A stretch of DNA of 64,000 bases from Nocardiopsis sp. N85 (lineage in GTDB: Bacteria; Actinomycetota; Actinomycetes; Streptosporangiales; Streptosporangiaceae): contig NZ_JARBUT010000001.1 in the NCBI RefSeq assembly GCF_028882275.1, positions 682,001 to 746,000 of the forward strand, read 5' to 3'. The position numbers were made by a program, and so were the translations under genes. Of the stretch, positions 18,905-27,004 are shown piece after piece. The notes under the pieces were generated by a model. That model saw only the letters and a list, made by a program, of their open reading frames with translations. It did no database searches and was not told where the DNA came from. Numbering within the stretch: the first letter of the stretch is position 1; each line of letters starts with the position of its first letter.

Positions 18905-18977
18905 TACCCCGGGTGGGATTCGAACCCACACTGTATGGTGTTTGAGACCATTATCTCTGCCGTTGGATTACCGGGGC
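18905..18977 (-). tRNA. tRNA with anticodon CAA (Leu by codon), short variable loop
   Basis: 73 nt, no encoded CCA. The acceptor stem GCCCCGG pairs with CCGGGGT (first pair G-U). T arm GTGGG-TTCGAAT-CCCAC is perfect. Anticodon stem ATGGT/ACCAT closes the loop CTCAAAC, so the anticodon is CAA, reading UUG (Leu). The discriminator is A73, as for tRNA-Leu. However the variable loop is only 5 nt (ACAGT), whereas tRNA-Leu normally has a long variable arm, and the D stem is only about 3 bp. The gene is certain as a tRNA-like fold; its amino acid is less certain. Confidence 0.8.
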
Positions 18978-19106
18978 TTTTGGGGTTTATGTCCGGCTTT
19001 GGGTTGGGTTGCTCCAAGGCGGTGAACCGGCGACGGTCGGCCAACGGTGATGTCACGATTGGCCAGCATTGCCGGTCCCGACGAACAGCATCCTAGCGGA
19101 TCTCGG

Positions 19107-19112
19107 TACTCT
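19107..19112 (+). promoter_or_regulatory. Candidate -10 box (TACTCT)
   Basis: TACTCT lies 7 nt upstream of the GTG at 19120 with no Shine-Dalgarno, which fits a leaderless transcript. Confidence 0.4.
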
Positions 19113-19119
19113 CGTGTAC

Positions 19120-19710
19120 GTGACGAGGACGCAGAGCCGCGTGGTGATCGCGGAAGACGAGGCCCTGATCCGCCTGGACCTCAAGGAGATGCTCGAAGAG
19201 GACGGTTACGCCGTCGTCGGCGAGGCCGGGGACGGGGAGACGGTGATCCGGCTCGCGCGCGAGCTCAAGCCGGATCTGGTGATCACCGATATCAAGATGC
19301 CCGTGCTCGACGGCCTCTCCGCCGCCGAGCGCATCGCGGGGGAGCGGATCGCTCCGGTCGTGATCCTGACCGCCTTCTCGCAGCGCGAGCTGGTGGAACG
19401 GGCGCGCGACGCGGGTGCCATGGCCTACCTGGTCAAGCCCTTCAGTAAGGCCGACCTGGTGCCCGCCATCGAGATGGCCACCTCCCGCTACGCCGAGTTG
19501 GCGGCGCTGGAGGCGGAGGTGGGCGGCCTCCAGGAGCGTCTGGAGACCCGCAAGCTGGTCGAGCAGGCCAAGGGCCTGTTGCAGAGCCGGCACGGGATGA
19601 GCGAGCCCGAGGCGTTCCGTTGGATTCAGAAGAACTCCATGGACCGCCGCCTGACCATGCGCAAGGTCGCCGAGACGGTCGTGGAGACCCTCGGGGGCAA
19701 GCAGTCCTGA
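19120..19710 (+). CDS. pdtaR: ANTAR-domain response regulator (PdtaR-like)
   Basis: 196 aa response regulator with an RNA-binding ANTAR output domain, which acts as a transcription antiterminator in this family. The receiver domain (residues ~5-120) has VVIAEDEALIRLD with the acidic pocket, phospho-acceptor Asp57 in VITDIKMPVLDGLS, ILTAFSQ with the conserved Thr, and Lys in YLVKPFSK. A short coiled linker leads to ANTAR (about 135-190): LVEQAKGLLQSRHGMSEPEAFRWIQK. GTG at 19120 gives the family-typical start TRTQSRVVIAEDEA; an upstream in-frame extension is unlikely. The partner histidine kinase is not in the window. It ends at a hairpin terminator. Confidence 0.93.
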   Translation: MTRTQSRVVIAEDEALIRLDLKEMLEEDGYAVVGEAGDGETVIRLARELKPDLVITDIKMPVLDGLSAAERIAGERIAPVVILTAFSQRELVERARDAGAMAYLVKPFSKADLVPAIEMATSRYAELAALEAEVGGLQERLETRKLVEQAKGLLQSRHGMSEPEAFRWIQKNSMDRRLTMRKVAETVVETLGGKQS

Positions 19711-20040
19711 CGAGCTCCTTCCAGGGGGACTGAACAGGGGGTCGTGCCCGTCCGGGCGCGGCCCCTTCATCGTGTCCGGATGGACGCGTAGTGTCGTAGG
19801 AAATGTGCAGATCGCTCACCCAAGGCGGGAGAAACGAGACAAGTGTCCAGGGTCAAGGGGGTTCCTGTGACGGTTGGGTCTCGTTTCTGCACGATGGGGT
19901 GACGTTTGGGTCACGTGGCTTAAGTGAAGCTGAATGACCAGCCTAAACCGGGCTAAACTCACCGCACCGAACAGCAATGGACAACGGTGTCGAATGCGCG
20001 CATACGGCACTGTTAACCCTCAGATGCGCAAGGAGCGCGC
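19711..20040. other. Intergenic region with terminator and liv operon leader
   Basis: 330 bases without a gene. The first part holds the pdtaR terminator. Near 19940-19960 the DNA is relatively AT-rich with a direct repeat (CTAAACCGGGCTAAAC), the likely zone for the livH promoter or an operator; no consensus promoter pair can be named. Confidence 0.35.
19738..19765 (+). terminator. Terminator of pdtaR
   Basis: A 13-bp stem including two G-T pairs, with a very short loop, is followed by TT; it starts 27 bases after the stop codon. Confidence 0.6.
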
Positions 20041-21591
20041 GTGCGCACACGCCTCGTGACCGTGCTGCTCGCCCTGATCACCGCCATCCTGGTGATCCCC
20101 GGGCCTGCGGCGACGGCGGACGAACAGGGCGGTGAGACGCTGCACGGTCAGATCCGCAACCCGGACGACCGGGATCAGGGTGTCGAAGGCATCTCGATTC
20201 AGGTGTTCGATGGTGAGGACGAGATCGGTGCGGCCGATACCGACTCTGATGGAAATTGGGAAGTAGGGCTGCCCGGACCGGGCACCTACCGTGTCGTGGT
20301 GGACCAGGAGTCCGTCCCCAGCACATTCGCCGTACGGGAGACGAGCCTCGTCTCCGACGGTGAGGCGGAGGTGGAGGTACCCGCAGGCGAACAGCGCGTC
20401 CTGATCGTCGCCCTGGAACGCCCTGACGGGGGTGAGGCCGAGGAGCCGGCCTCTCCCACGGACGAGGGCGCGGAGTCCGATGGGGCCGCCGAGGAAGAGG
20501 ACACGGTCGTTCCGGCGGCCAGGGGTTCCTTCGGGGACCGGTTCGTTCAGCTGGCGGCCGCGGGTCTCCTGTTCGGCCTGGTGATCGCGGTGTCCGCGAT
20601 CGGCCTGTCGCTGATCTTCGGTACGACGAAGATGATCAACTTCGCCCACGGCGACATGGTCACCTTCGGTGCGATGGTCGCCCTGGTGTTCAGCAGCGGC
20701 GCGGTGGGACTGGGCAACTCCCTGCTGGCGATCTTCGCCGGTCTGGGCGGCGCGGTGCTCATCGGCGTCCTCCTGGAACAGCGCCTGGGGCGTACCGCCC
20801 TGATCGTCGCCCAGTGGTCGTCGATCTTCGCGGGTATCGTGCTGGCCACCGTGCTCGGCGTGCTGGGCGACTCGGTGGGCTGGAAGGTGCCGCTGTGGAT
20901 CGCCGCGGGCATCGCGGTGGTCATGGGCGCCGTCCTGGGCGCCTCCATGGAGCGGTACATCTGGCGACCGCTGCGCAAGCGCAACGTGGCGCTGATCCAG
21001 TTGTTCATCGTCTCGATCGGTCTGGCGCTGATCCTGCGCCACATGGTCCTGGTGATGTTCGGCGCGGGTCGCAGCCGGTACTCCGGTTTCCAGATCCAGG
21101 AGCTGGTGCGTCTGGGCCCGATCTCCATGCCGCCGCGCGACCTGGTGGTCATGGCCGTGGCGATCGTGGTCCTGGTGGCCGTGGCGTGTCTGCTCCAGTT
21201 CACCCGGATCGGCAAGGCGATGCGCGCGGTCTCGGACAACCGGGACCTGGCGGAGTCGTCGGGTATCGACGTGGACCGGGTCACCCTGTACGTGTGGGGC
21301 CTGGGCGGCGGTCTGGCGGCGCTCGGCGGTGTGCTCTACGGCCTGAACCAGGTGGTGGAGTACGAGATGGGCTTCCGCCTGCTGCTGCTGATGTTCGCCG
21401 CGGTGATCCTGGGTGGTCTGGGCACCGCCTACGGCGCGATGGTCGGCGGTATCGCGGTCGGCCTGGTGGCGATGCTGTCCACCCTGTGGTTCCCGTCCCA
21501 GCTGATGCAGGCGTGGGCATTGGCGTTGATGATCCTCATGCTGCTGATCAGGCCTCAGGGTCTGCTCGGTCGTGCTGAGCGGGTCGGCTAG
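20041..21591 (+). CDS. livH: Branched-chain amino-acid ABC transporter permease LivH with a secreted N-terminal domain
   Basis: 516 aa. The C-terminal ~340 residues are a LivH permease (8 or so helices), with LIFGTTKMINFAHGDMVTFG, MERYIWRPLRKRN, RAVSDNRDLAESSGID (the loop that contacts the ATPases) and RPQGLLG at the end. Unusually, ~170 residues precede it: a signal peptide (RTRLVTVLLALITAILVIPG, probable cleavage after ATA), a beta-sandwich resembling carboxypeptidase-regulatory/CnaB domains (VEGISIQVFDGEDEIGAADT, GPGTYRVVVD), and an acidic linker. AAGGAG 5 nt upstream supports the GTG at 20041. First gene of livHMGF. Confidence 0.93.
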   Translation: MRTRLVTVLLALITAILVIPGPAATADEQGGETLHGQIRNPDDRDQGVEGISIQVFDGEDEIGAADTDSDGNWEVGLPGPGTYRVVVDQESVPSTFAVRETSLVSDGEAEVEVPAGEQRVLIVALERPDGGEAEEPASPTDEGAESDGAAEEEDTVVPAARGSFGDRFVQLAAAGLLFGLVIAVSAIGLSLIFGTTKMINFAHGDMVTFGAMVALVFSSGAVGLGNSLLAIFAGLGGAVLIGVLLEQRLGRTALIVAQWSSIFAGIVLATVLGVLGDSVGWKVPLWIAAGIAVVMGAVLGASMERYIWRPLRKRNVALIQLFIVSIGLALILRHMVLVMFGAGRSRYSGFQIQELVRLGPISMPPRDLVVMAVAIVVLVAVACLLQFTRIGKAMRAVSDNRDLAESSGIDVDRVTLYVWGLGGGLAALGGVLYGLNQVVEYEMGFRLLLLMFAAVILGGLGTAYGAMVGGIAVGLVAMLSTLWFPSQLMQAWALALMILMLLIRPQGLLGRAERVG

Positions 21592-21602
21592 GAGAGAAGA
21601 CG

Positions 21603-22595
21603 ATGGACATCATTTCTATCCTCGCCGAATCCGTGCGGTCGGCGTTCGGCCCGATCGCGGCGATCTACGCTCTCGCGGCCATCGGTCTGAACCTGCACTT
21701 CGGGTACACGGGCCTGCTGAACTTCGGCCAGGTCGGTTTCATGCTGGTGGGCGCCTACGGTGTCGGCATCAGCGTGTCGGTGTTCGAGCTGCCGCTGATC
21801 GTCGGTTTCGGTGTGGGCCTGTTGTGCGCCCTGGTGTTGGCGCTGCTGCTGGGTATCCCGACGCTGCGATTGCGGGCGGATTATCTGTCGATCACGACGA
21901 TCGCGGCCGCGGAGGTCATCCGACTGATCTATCGGGCGGGGTTCGCCGAGCCGCTGACCGGTGGTGTGTACGGTCTGCAGAACCTGGCCGGTGACTTCCG
22001 CGTGTGGAACCCGTTCGACGCGGGTGCCCGGTACGGCTTCGGTGACATCACGTACACGGGTGCGCAGATGTGGACGATGACGGTGACCTGGTCCCTCGTC
22101 GTCCTGATGGCGGGTCTGACGTGGCTGTTGATCCACAGCCCGTGGGGTCGTGTCATCAAGGGTGTCCGTGAGGACGAGGACGCGGTCCGCAGCCTGGGCA
22201 AGAACGTCTTCACGTACAAGATGCAGGCCCTGGTGCTCGGTGGTCTGATCGGCGCGCTGGCGGGTTGCATGATGGCGATGCACCAGGCGTCGATCCAGCC
22301 GGACCAGTTCAAACCGCAGGTGACGTTCTTCCTGTGGGTGATCCTGCTGCTGGGCGGCGCCGGGAGGGTCCTCGGGCCGATCCTGGGTTCGATGCTGTTC
22401 TGGTTCCTGATGAACTTCACGGACGGTCTGCTCAAGGGCCTCGGTCAGGACCTGGGGCTGCTGCCGTTCCTGAACGGGCCGGACTACGGCGCGATCCAGC
22501 TGGCCTTCGCGGGTCTGATGCTGGTCGTGCTGATCGTGTTCCGTCCACAGGGCTTGATCGGGGACCGCAAGGAGATGTTGATCAATGTCAAGTGA
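21603..22595 (+). CDS. livM: Branched-chain amino-acid ABC transporter permease LivM
   Basis: 330 aa second permease of the leucine/isoleucine/valine importer; partners LivH in the membrane. About nine helices; family motifs LNLHFGYTGLLNFGQVGFM, LRLRADYLSITTIAAAEVIR and the ATPase-contact segment KGVREDEDAVRSLGKN. It ends with VLIVFRPQGLIGDRKEML. A ribosome site (AGGAGAGAAG) precedes the ATG. It begins 11 bases after livH and overlaps livG by 11 bases, so translation is probably coupled. Confidence 0.95.
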   Translation: MDIISILAESVRSAFGPIAAIYALAAIGLNLHFGYTGLLNFGQVGFMLVGAYGVGISVSVFELPLIVGFGVGLLCALVLALLLGIPTLRLRADYLSITTIAAAEVIRLIYRAGFAEPLTGGVYGLQNLAGDFRVWNPFDAGARYGFGDITYTGAQMWTMTVTWSLVVLMAGLTWLLIHSPWGRVIKGVREDEDAVRSLGKNVFTYKMQALVLGGLIGALAGCMMAMHQASIQPDQFKPQVTFFLWVILLLGGAGRVLGPILGSMLFWFLMNFTDGLLKGLGQDLGLLPFLNGPDYGAIQLAFAGLMLVVLIVFRPQGLIGDRKEMLINVK

Positions 22596-23418
22596 CGAGA
22601 CCGTGGTCGACCGGATGACGGGTGCCGAGACGGTGCCCGGATCGAAGAAGCCCGACCCGATCCTGGTGGTCGACGACGTGCGGCGTTCGTTCGGCGGTCT
22701 GACCGCCGTGGACGTGGAGCACCTGGAGGTGCAGCGCGGCACGATCACGGCGTTGATCGGTCCGAACGGCGCCGGCAAGTCGACGCTGTTCAACCTGCTC
22801 ACCGGTTTCGACCGGGTGGATCAGGGGACGTGGTCGTTCCAGGGGAAGCGGATCAGCGGAAGGAAGGGCCACCAGGTGGCACGGGCCGGAATGGTCCGTA
22901 CGTTCCAGCTGACCAAGGCGCTGACCCGGTTGACGGTGCTCGACAACATGTTGTTGGGCGCGACGGGTCAGACGGGCGAGCGGATCGGCGGGGCGTTCCT
23001 GCGTCCGTTGTGGCAGGCCCAGGAGCGGGCCAACACGGAGCGCGCGCTGGTGCTGCTGGAGCGGTTCAAGTTGATCGCCAAGCGCGACGAGATGGCGGGT
23101 TCGCTCTCGGGTGGCCAGCGCAAGCTGCTGGAGATGGCGCGCGCGTTGATGACCGACCCGGACATGATCATGTTGGACGAGCCGATGGCGGGTGTGAACC
23201 CGGCGCTGGTGCAGTCGTTGCTGGGGCACATCACGTCGTTGCGCGATGAGGGCAAGACGGTGTTGTTCGTCGAGCACGACATGGACGTGATCATGGGCAT
23301 CAGCGACTGGATCGTGGTGCTCGCCCAGGGGCAGATCATCGCCGAGGGGCGTCCGTCCGATATCCGCTCGAACCAGCAGGTCATCGATGCCTACCTGGGT
23401 TCCCGTGAGGAGGAATGA
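22585..23418 (+). CDS. livG: Branched-chain amino-acid ABC transporter ATP-binding protein LivG
   Basis: 277 aa cytoplasmic ATPase that powers LivHM. Walker A is GPNGAGKSTLFNLLTG, the signature is SLSGGQRKLLEMARAL, Walker B is MIMLDEPMAGVNP, and the H-loop is FVEHDMDVI. The long insertion between Walker A and the signature (ARAGMVRTFQLTKAL...) is characteristic of LivG rather than LivF. ATG at 22585 lies inside the end of livM. It overlaps the livF region closely, keeping the operon compact. Confidence 0.95.
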   Translation: MSSDETVVDRMTGAETVPGSKKPDPILVVDDVRRSFGGLTAVDVEHLEVQRGTITALIGPNGAGKSTLFNLLTGFDRVDQGTWSFQGKRISGRKGHQVARAGMVRTFQLTKALTRLTVLDNMLLGATGQTGERIGGAFLRPLWQAQERANTERALVLLERFKLIAKRDEMAGSLSGGQRKLLEMARALMTDPDMIMLDEPMAGVNPALVQSLLGHITSLRDEGKTVLFVEHDMDVIMGISDWIVVLAQGQIIAEGRPSDIRSNQQVIDAYLGSREEE

Positions 23419-23420
23419 CG

Positions 23421-24278
23421 ATGAGTGAGAACGGGGACCCGCGGCCGGGTCCGGAGAAGCCGCCGGAGCCGGTGGAGGAGGTCGTGGTGGCCCAGGAGCA
23501 CCGTGAGGAGCTGCTGGAGCACGCCATGGAGGAGTCCTTGGAGGTGGGTGCTCCGGAGGACTACCTGGTGCTGGCCAAGGAGCTGGTGGCCGGGTACGTG
23601 CCGGGAGTGAACATCCTCAACGGGTGCACCCTGACCCTCACCGAGGGTGAGGTCGTGGCGATCATCGGACCCAACGGCGCGGGCAAGTCGACGTTGATCA
23701 AGACGATCTTCGGTCTGATCCCGATCCGTGAGGGTGCTCTGACGCTGCGCGGCAAGAGCATCTCGGGTCTGCCAGCGCACAGTCTGGTGGAGCGCGGTGT
23801 GGGGTACGTCCCGCAGACGCAGAACGTGTTCCCGTCGCTGACGATCGAGGAGAACCTCCAGATGGGGGCGTTCCTGCGGCCGAAGGCGTTCACGGAGCGG
23901 TTCGCGTTCGTGGCGGAGCTGTTCCCGCTGCTGGGGGATCGGCGCAAGGCGAAGGCCGGGTCGTTGTCGGGCGGTGAGCGCCAGATGGTGGCGATGGGCC
24001 GGGCCCTGATGATGGATCCGTCGGTGCTGCTGCTGGACGAGCCGACGGCGGGTCTGTCGCCGCTCTACCAGGAGGAGGTGTTCCAGCGGGTGAAGCAGGT
24101 CAACGAGGCGGGTGTCTCGGTGATCATGGTGGAGCAGAACGCCCGCCGGTGCCTTCAGATCTGTGACCGCGGGTACGTGCTGGACCAGGGCCGCAACGCG
24201 TACACGGGTACGGGCGCGGATCTGTTGAACGACCCGAACGTCATCGAGCTGTACCTGGGGACCCTGGCCAAGGGCTGA
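23421..24278 (+). CDS. livF: Branched-chain amino-acid ABC transporter ATP-binding protein LivF
   Basis: 285 aa, second ATPase of the importer. Walker A GPNGAGKSTLIKTIFGL, signature SLSGGERQMVAMGRAL, Walker B VLLLDEPTAGLSP and H-loop MVEQNARR are all intact. An acidic ~45-residue N-terminal extension (GPEKPPEPVEEVVVAQEHRE) precedes the ATPase, longer than in E. coli LivF. ATG at 23421 is preferred over ATG at 23415 because AGGAGGA at 23408-23414 is 6 nt upstream of the former. Last gene of livHMGF; a hairpin follows. Confidence 0.95.
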   Translation: MSENGDPRPGPEKPPEPVEEVVVAQEHREELLEHAMEESLEVGAPEDYLVLAKELVAGYVPGVNILNGCTLTLTEGEVVAIIGPNGAGKSTLIKTIFGLIPIREGALTLRGKSISGLPAHSLVERGVGYVPQTQNVFPSLTIEENLQMGAFLRPKAFTERFAFVAELFPLLGDRRKAKAGSLSGGERQMVAMGRALMMDPSVLLLDEPTAGLSPLYQEEVFQRVKQVNEAGVSVIMVEQNARRCLQICDRGYVLDQGRNAYTGTGADLLNDPNVIELYLGTLAKG

Positions 24279-24290
24279 GTCCGTTCGTGC

Positions 24291-24317
24291 GAGGGGCGTC
24301 CCGTGAGGGGCGCCCCT
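24291..24317 (+). terminator. Terminator of livHMGF
   Basis: AGGGGCG and CGCCCCT form a 7-bp stem with a 12-nt loop, followed by TTCGTCG, just after the livF stop. Confidence 0.5.
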
Positions 24318-24810
24318 TCGTCGTGCGCGGTGCGGGGGCGGGCCCGTGCGGGGCGGGAGGACGCCCCGCCCGTGGGCGCCTCGCGTGGGCGGGTGCGGGA
24401 CGCTCCGGGGTCTCCGGCCGCGGCCGGGGTCCGTCACGGGCGGCCGTCCGGGTGGGGGCCTCCCCTTTCGCCGTCTCCTCGGGTGGGGGCGGCGGCCTCC
24501 TCTCCCGGGGCGTGCGGGGGTGCGCCCCTCGACCGGTGGCCGGTACGACGACAGGAACGCCTCTCCCCGGTGTGCGGGTGCGCGACCAGGGGTCCGGGAC
24601 GTGGACCCGATCTCCCCGGGGGTGCGGGGCGCTGGGCGTCCTCCACTCGCGGTCGGGCCCTTCCGGCGGTCGGGCCGGGACCCCGGGGAAGGACGGGGCC
24701 CCGGGAGGCGGACGCCACGTGGCCGCGGCCCAGGGGACGGAGGGCCGATCCGCCGGGACCGGGGACGTGCCCCGGGGCCGGGCGTCGACGCGGTCCTTCC
24801 GGGGGCACGG

Positions 24811-24844
24811 GAACGCCCCCGGGGGGATCCCCCCGGGGGCGTTC
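24811..24844 (-). terminator. Perfect 34-bp palindrome, terminator of the receptor gene
   Basis: The first 17 bases (24811-24827) are the exact reverse complement of the last 17 (24828-24844). It lies 50 bases beyond the stop of the minus-strand substrate-binding protein gene. Confidence 0.75.
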
Positions 24845-24894
24845 GCCGTGATCTTCGGATGGTCCGAGGTCGGTGTGAGCCGACTCCGGGTCCG

Positions 24895-26151
24895 TTACTC
24901 GTTGACCGAGTACTCCTCGAAGCCGAGGGTCTCGTAGCCGTCGTCGCCGAAGTGGAAGATCTGGAAGGTGGCGGAGGTCGGGTCGCCGTTGTCATCGAAG
25001 TCGATGTTGCCGCTGACGCCCTGGTAGTTGATCTCCTCGCCGTCGGCGAGCAGGTCACGGCACTCGGCGAAGCTACCGCACTCGGTGCCCTCCGGGGCGC
25101 TCACGCCGGCCATCTCGGAGACGTACTCCGCCGGGTCGACGCTGCCCGCGGCCTCGGCGGCCAGGGCGATCACGGTGACGCAGTCGAACACCTGCGGGGC
25201 GAACTGGTAGACCTCCAGGTCCGGGGCGAACGAGCCGAGGCCGTCGTTGAACTCGGGGTTGTCCGCGCCGGGGGCCACGCCGGTGATGCCGTTGACGATC
25301 TCCGGGTTGCTCTCGTCGACGCTGTCACCGAGCTCGGGGCTGTTGAGGCCGTCGGTGATGTAGAGCTGGTCGCCGGAGACGTCGTTCTCCAGGAGCTGGG
25401 CGATGACCTGCGCGCCCTCCTCGAAGGAGATGAGCGCGATGGCGTCGGGCTCTTCGCTGCCGACGGCGTTGACGACGGAGTCGAAGGTGGTCGAGTCGGG
25501 GTCGTAGGTCTCGCTGACGACGACCTCGACGCCCTCGGCCTCCAGCTCCTCCTGGAGACCGCCGGCGTAACCGGAGCCGTAGTCGTCGGCGCGGGCGACG
25601 ATGGCGACGCTCTGGTGGCCGTCCTGGATGATCTTGCGGGCCATGACCGGGCCGGACAGCAGGTCGCTGGGGGCGGTACGGAAGTAGTAGCCGCCGTCCT
25701 CGATGTTGGTCAGTTCCGGGGAGGTGTTGGACCCGGAGCACTGGACGATGTTGGAGCCGGTGATGGTGTCGTAGGTCGCCTGGGTCATACCGGAGGCGGC
25801 GGCACCGATGACGGCGTGGACGCCGTCGGAGACGAGGGCGTTGGCGGCCTCGTTGGCCTGGGCCGCGTCGCCGGCCTCGTCGCCCTCGACGATCGCGGGG
25901 AGTTCGGTGCCGAGGATGCCGCCGGCGCCGTTGATCTCCTCGATCGCGTACTCGGCGGCGGTGATCTGGGGCGGGCCGAGGAAGGCGAGGCTACCGGTCT
26001 GGGGGTAGAGGATGCCGAACTGGAAGGCATCGCCGTCGCCGCCGCCACCTCCGCCGCCGTTGTCGCCGCCGTCGCCTCCGCCACACGCAGTAAGCCCCAG
26101 TACCAGGGCCGCGGTTGCGGCAGTGAGGCCTAGGACCTTCTTGCTTGCCAT
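24895..26151 (-). CDS. livK: Branched-chain amino-acid ABC transporter substrate-binding lipoprotein
   Basis: 418 aa Leu/Ile/Val-type periplasmic-binding-protein-like receptor, tethered outside the membrane. The signal peptide ends in lipobox LTAC, so Cys becomes lipidated (Lgt, see base 1). A Gly/Asp linker follows, then FGILYPQTGSLAFLGPPQIT, GVHAVIGAAASGMTQ, ARADDYGSGYAGGLQ and CVTVIALAAEAAG, typical of type I binding proteins. ATG at 26151 starts MASKKVLGLTAATAAL; a GTG 15 bases upstream is possible. It faces the livHMGF operon, so receptor and transporter are transcribed separately and converge. Confidence 0.93.
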   Translation of the reverse strand: MASKKVLGLTAATAALVLGLTACGGGDGGDNGGGGGGGDGDAFQFGILYPQTGSLAFLGPPQITAAEYAIEEINGAGGILGTELPAIVEGDEAGDAAQANEAANALVSDGVHAVIGAAASGMTQATYDTITGSNIVQCSGSNTSPELTNIEDGGYYFRTAPSDLLSGPVMARKIIQDGHQSVAIVARADDYGSGYAGGLQEELEAEGVEVVVSETYDPDSTTFDSVVNAVGSEEPDAIALISFEEGAQVIAQLLENDVSGDQLYITDGLNSPELGDSVDESNPEIVNGITGVAPGADNPEFNDGLGSFAPDLEVYQFAPQVFDCVTVIALAAEAAGSVDPAEYVSEMAGVSAPEGTECGSFAECRDLLADGEEINYQGVSGNIDFDDNGDPTSATFQIFHFGDDGYETLGFEEYSVNE

Positions 26152-26523
26152 GATCGTGGTCACTCCGTTCAACCGGCGAGCACGTGCTGCGTGGCGCAGC
26201 CGTGCCGGATGGTGCTCTTGCGCCCTGATGCCCATGATGTGTGGCATGACTTAATCGGGAGCGTTAGCGGAGCTTAATCACGGAAGTTCGCCGATCGAAA
26301 GCGCGAAATGCCCGTTGGTGCCGACTCGCCGTCAGGCTGTTATGCCTCTGTAGTCATTCGTGACGTCCCAGGTGTTCTTCCTGGACGGTCGGCCGTGCTC
26401 TGTACCGGAGGGGTGACAAAGTGTCGCGACGGGGGAGGGGGAGGGGTCCGACCGTCGAGATGTGACGGTCGGACGACGACGGTGTCACGGGCGTGCTTCA
26501 CGGTGTCGTGAAGAGGGACTGTT
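26152..26523. other. Intergenic region, promoter zone of the receptor gene
   Basis: 372 bases with no gene. Relatively AT-rich. TTAATC occurs twice in the same orientation at 26251-26256 and 26274-26279 (23-bp spacing), a candidate operator or promoter part for the minus-strand receptor gene. Confidence 0.35.
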
Positions 26524-26949
26524 CTAGGCGGGCGTCTCGCGCAGCATGCAGGTGAGGCGGGAGGTGCACACCTTGCGGTCCTGCTCGTCGGTGATGGTGA
26601 TGTCCCAGGTGGCCAGGGTGCGGCCGAGGTGGACGGGGACGGCGACGCCGGTGACGTGCCCGTCGGTGGCCGAACGGTGGTGGGTCGCGTTGATCTCGAT
26701 GCCGACGGCGATCCTGCCGAGGGCCCGGGCGTGGACGTTGGAGCCGATGGAGCCCAGGGTCTCGGCCAGGACGCAGGAGGCGCCCCCGTGCAGGAGGCCG
26801 AACGGTTGCGTGTTGCCCTTGACCGGCATGCGGCCGACGACGCGTTCGGCGGAGACCTCGGCGAGCTCGATGCCCATGCGTTCGACCAGGCCGCTGGTGA
26901 GGGCGCCGATCTCCATCGCCTCGCGCGGGCCCTCGGGGTCCGTCGTCAT
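26524..26949 (-). CDS. Hotdog-fold thioesterase (PaaI/YbdB-like)
   Basis: 141 aa. Acyl-CoA or aryl-CoA thioesterases of this family hydrolyse CoA thioesters in the cytoplasm. The hotdog helix carries NTQPFGLLHGGASCVLAET, with the His-Gly-Gly motif and the catalytic Glu at the end of the helix. The beta strands GRIAVGIEINATHHRSATDG and TWDITITDEQDRKVCTSRL are also typical. ATG at 26949 has AAAGGCGG upstream. Monocistronic, divergent from polA with only 55 bases between. The substrate cannot be told from sequence. Confidence 0.88.
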   Translation of the reverse strand: MTTDPEGPREAMEIGALTSGLVERMGIELAEVSAERVVGRMPVKGNTQPFGLLHGGASCVLAETLGSIGSNVHARALGRIAVGIEINATHHRSATDGHVTGVAVPVHLGRTLATWDITITDEQDRKVCTSRLTCMLRETPA

Positions 26950-26992
26950 GGTGTGCCGCCTTTCGGGTGGGTGAAGTGTCCGCGTCGCATCC

Positions 26993-26998
26993 TAGGAT
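26993..26998 (+). promoter_or_regulatory. Candidate -10 box (TAGGAT) of polA
   Basis: TAGGAT is 6 nt before the GTG at 27005, and GTGAAG at 26971 is a possible weak -35 at 16 nt. No Shine-Dalgarno is seen, so a leaderless mRNA is likely. Confidence 0.45.
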
Positions 26999-27004
26999 TC
27001 ACCT

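Larger units (their letters stand above)
24279..24894. other. 616-base GC-rich intergenic region between convergent genes
   Basis: No supported gene. Open frames here have no start signal, no recognisable protein and poor third-position bias. Both ends carry terminator hairpins (about 24291-24317 for livF and 24811-24844 for the receptor gene). The middle is simply very GC-rich with short G runs. Confidence 0.5.

Noticed and set aside
24287..24937. Possible gene(s) between livF and the receptor gene
   Set aside because: Several overlapping frames, none with ribosome site, codon bias or protein-like composition; the last one reads into the receptor gene from the wrong strand.
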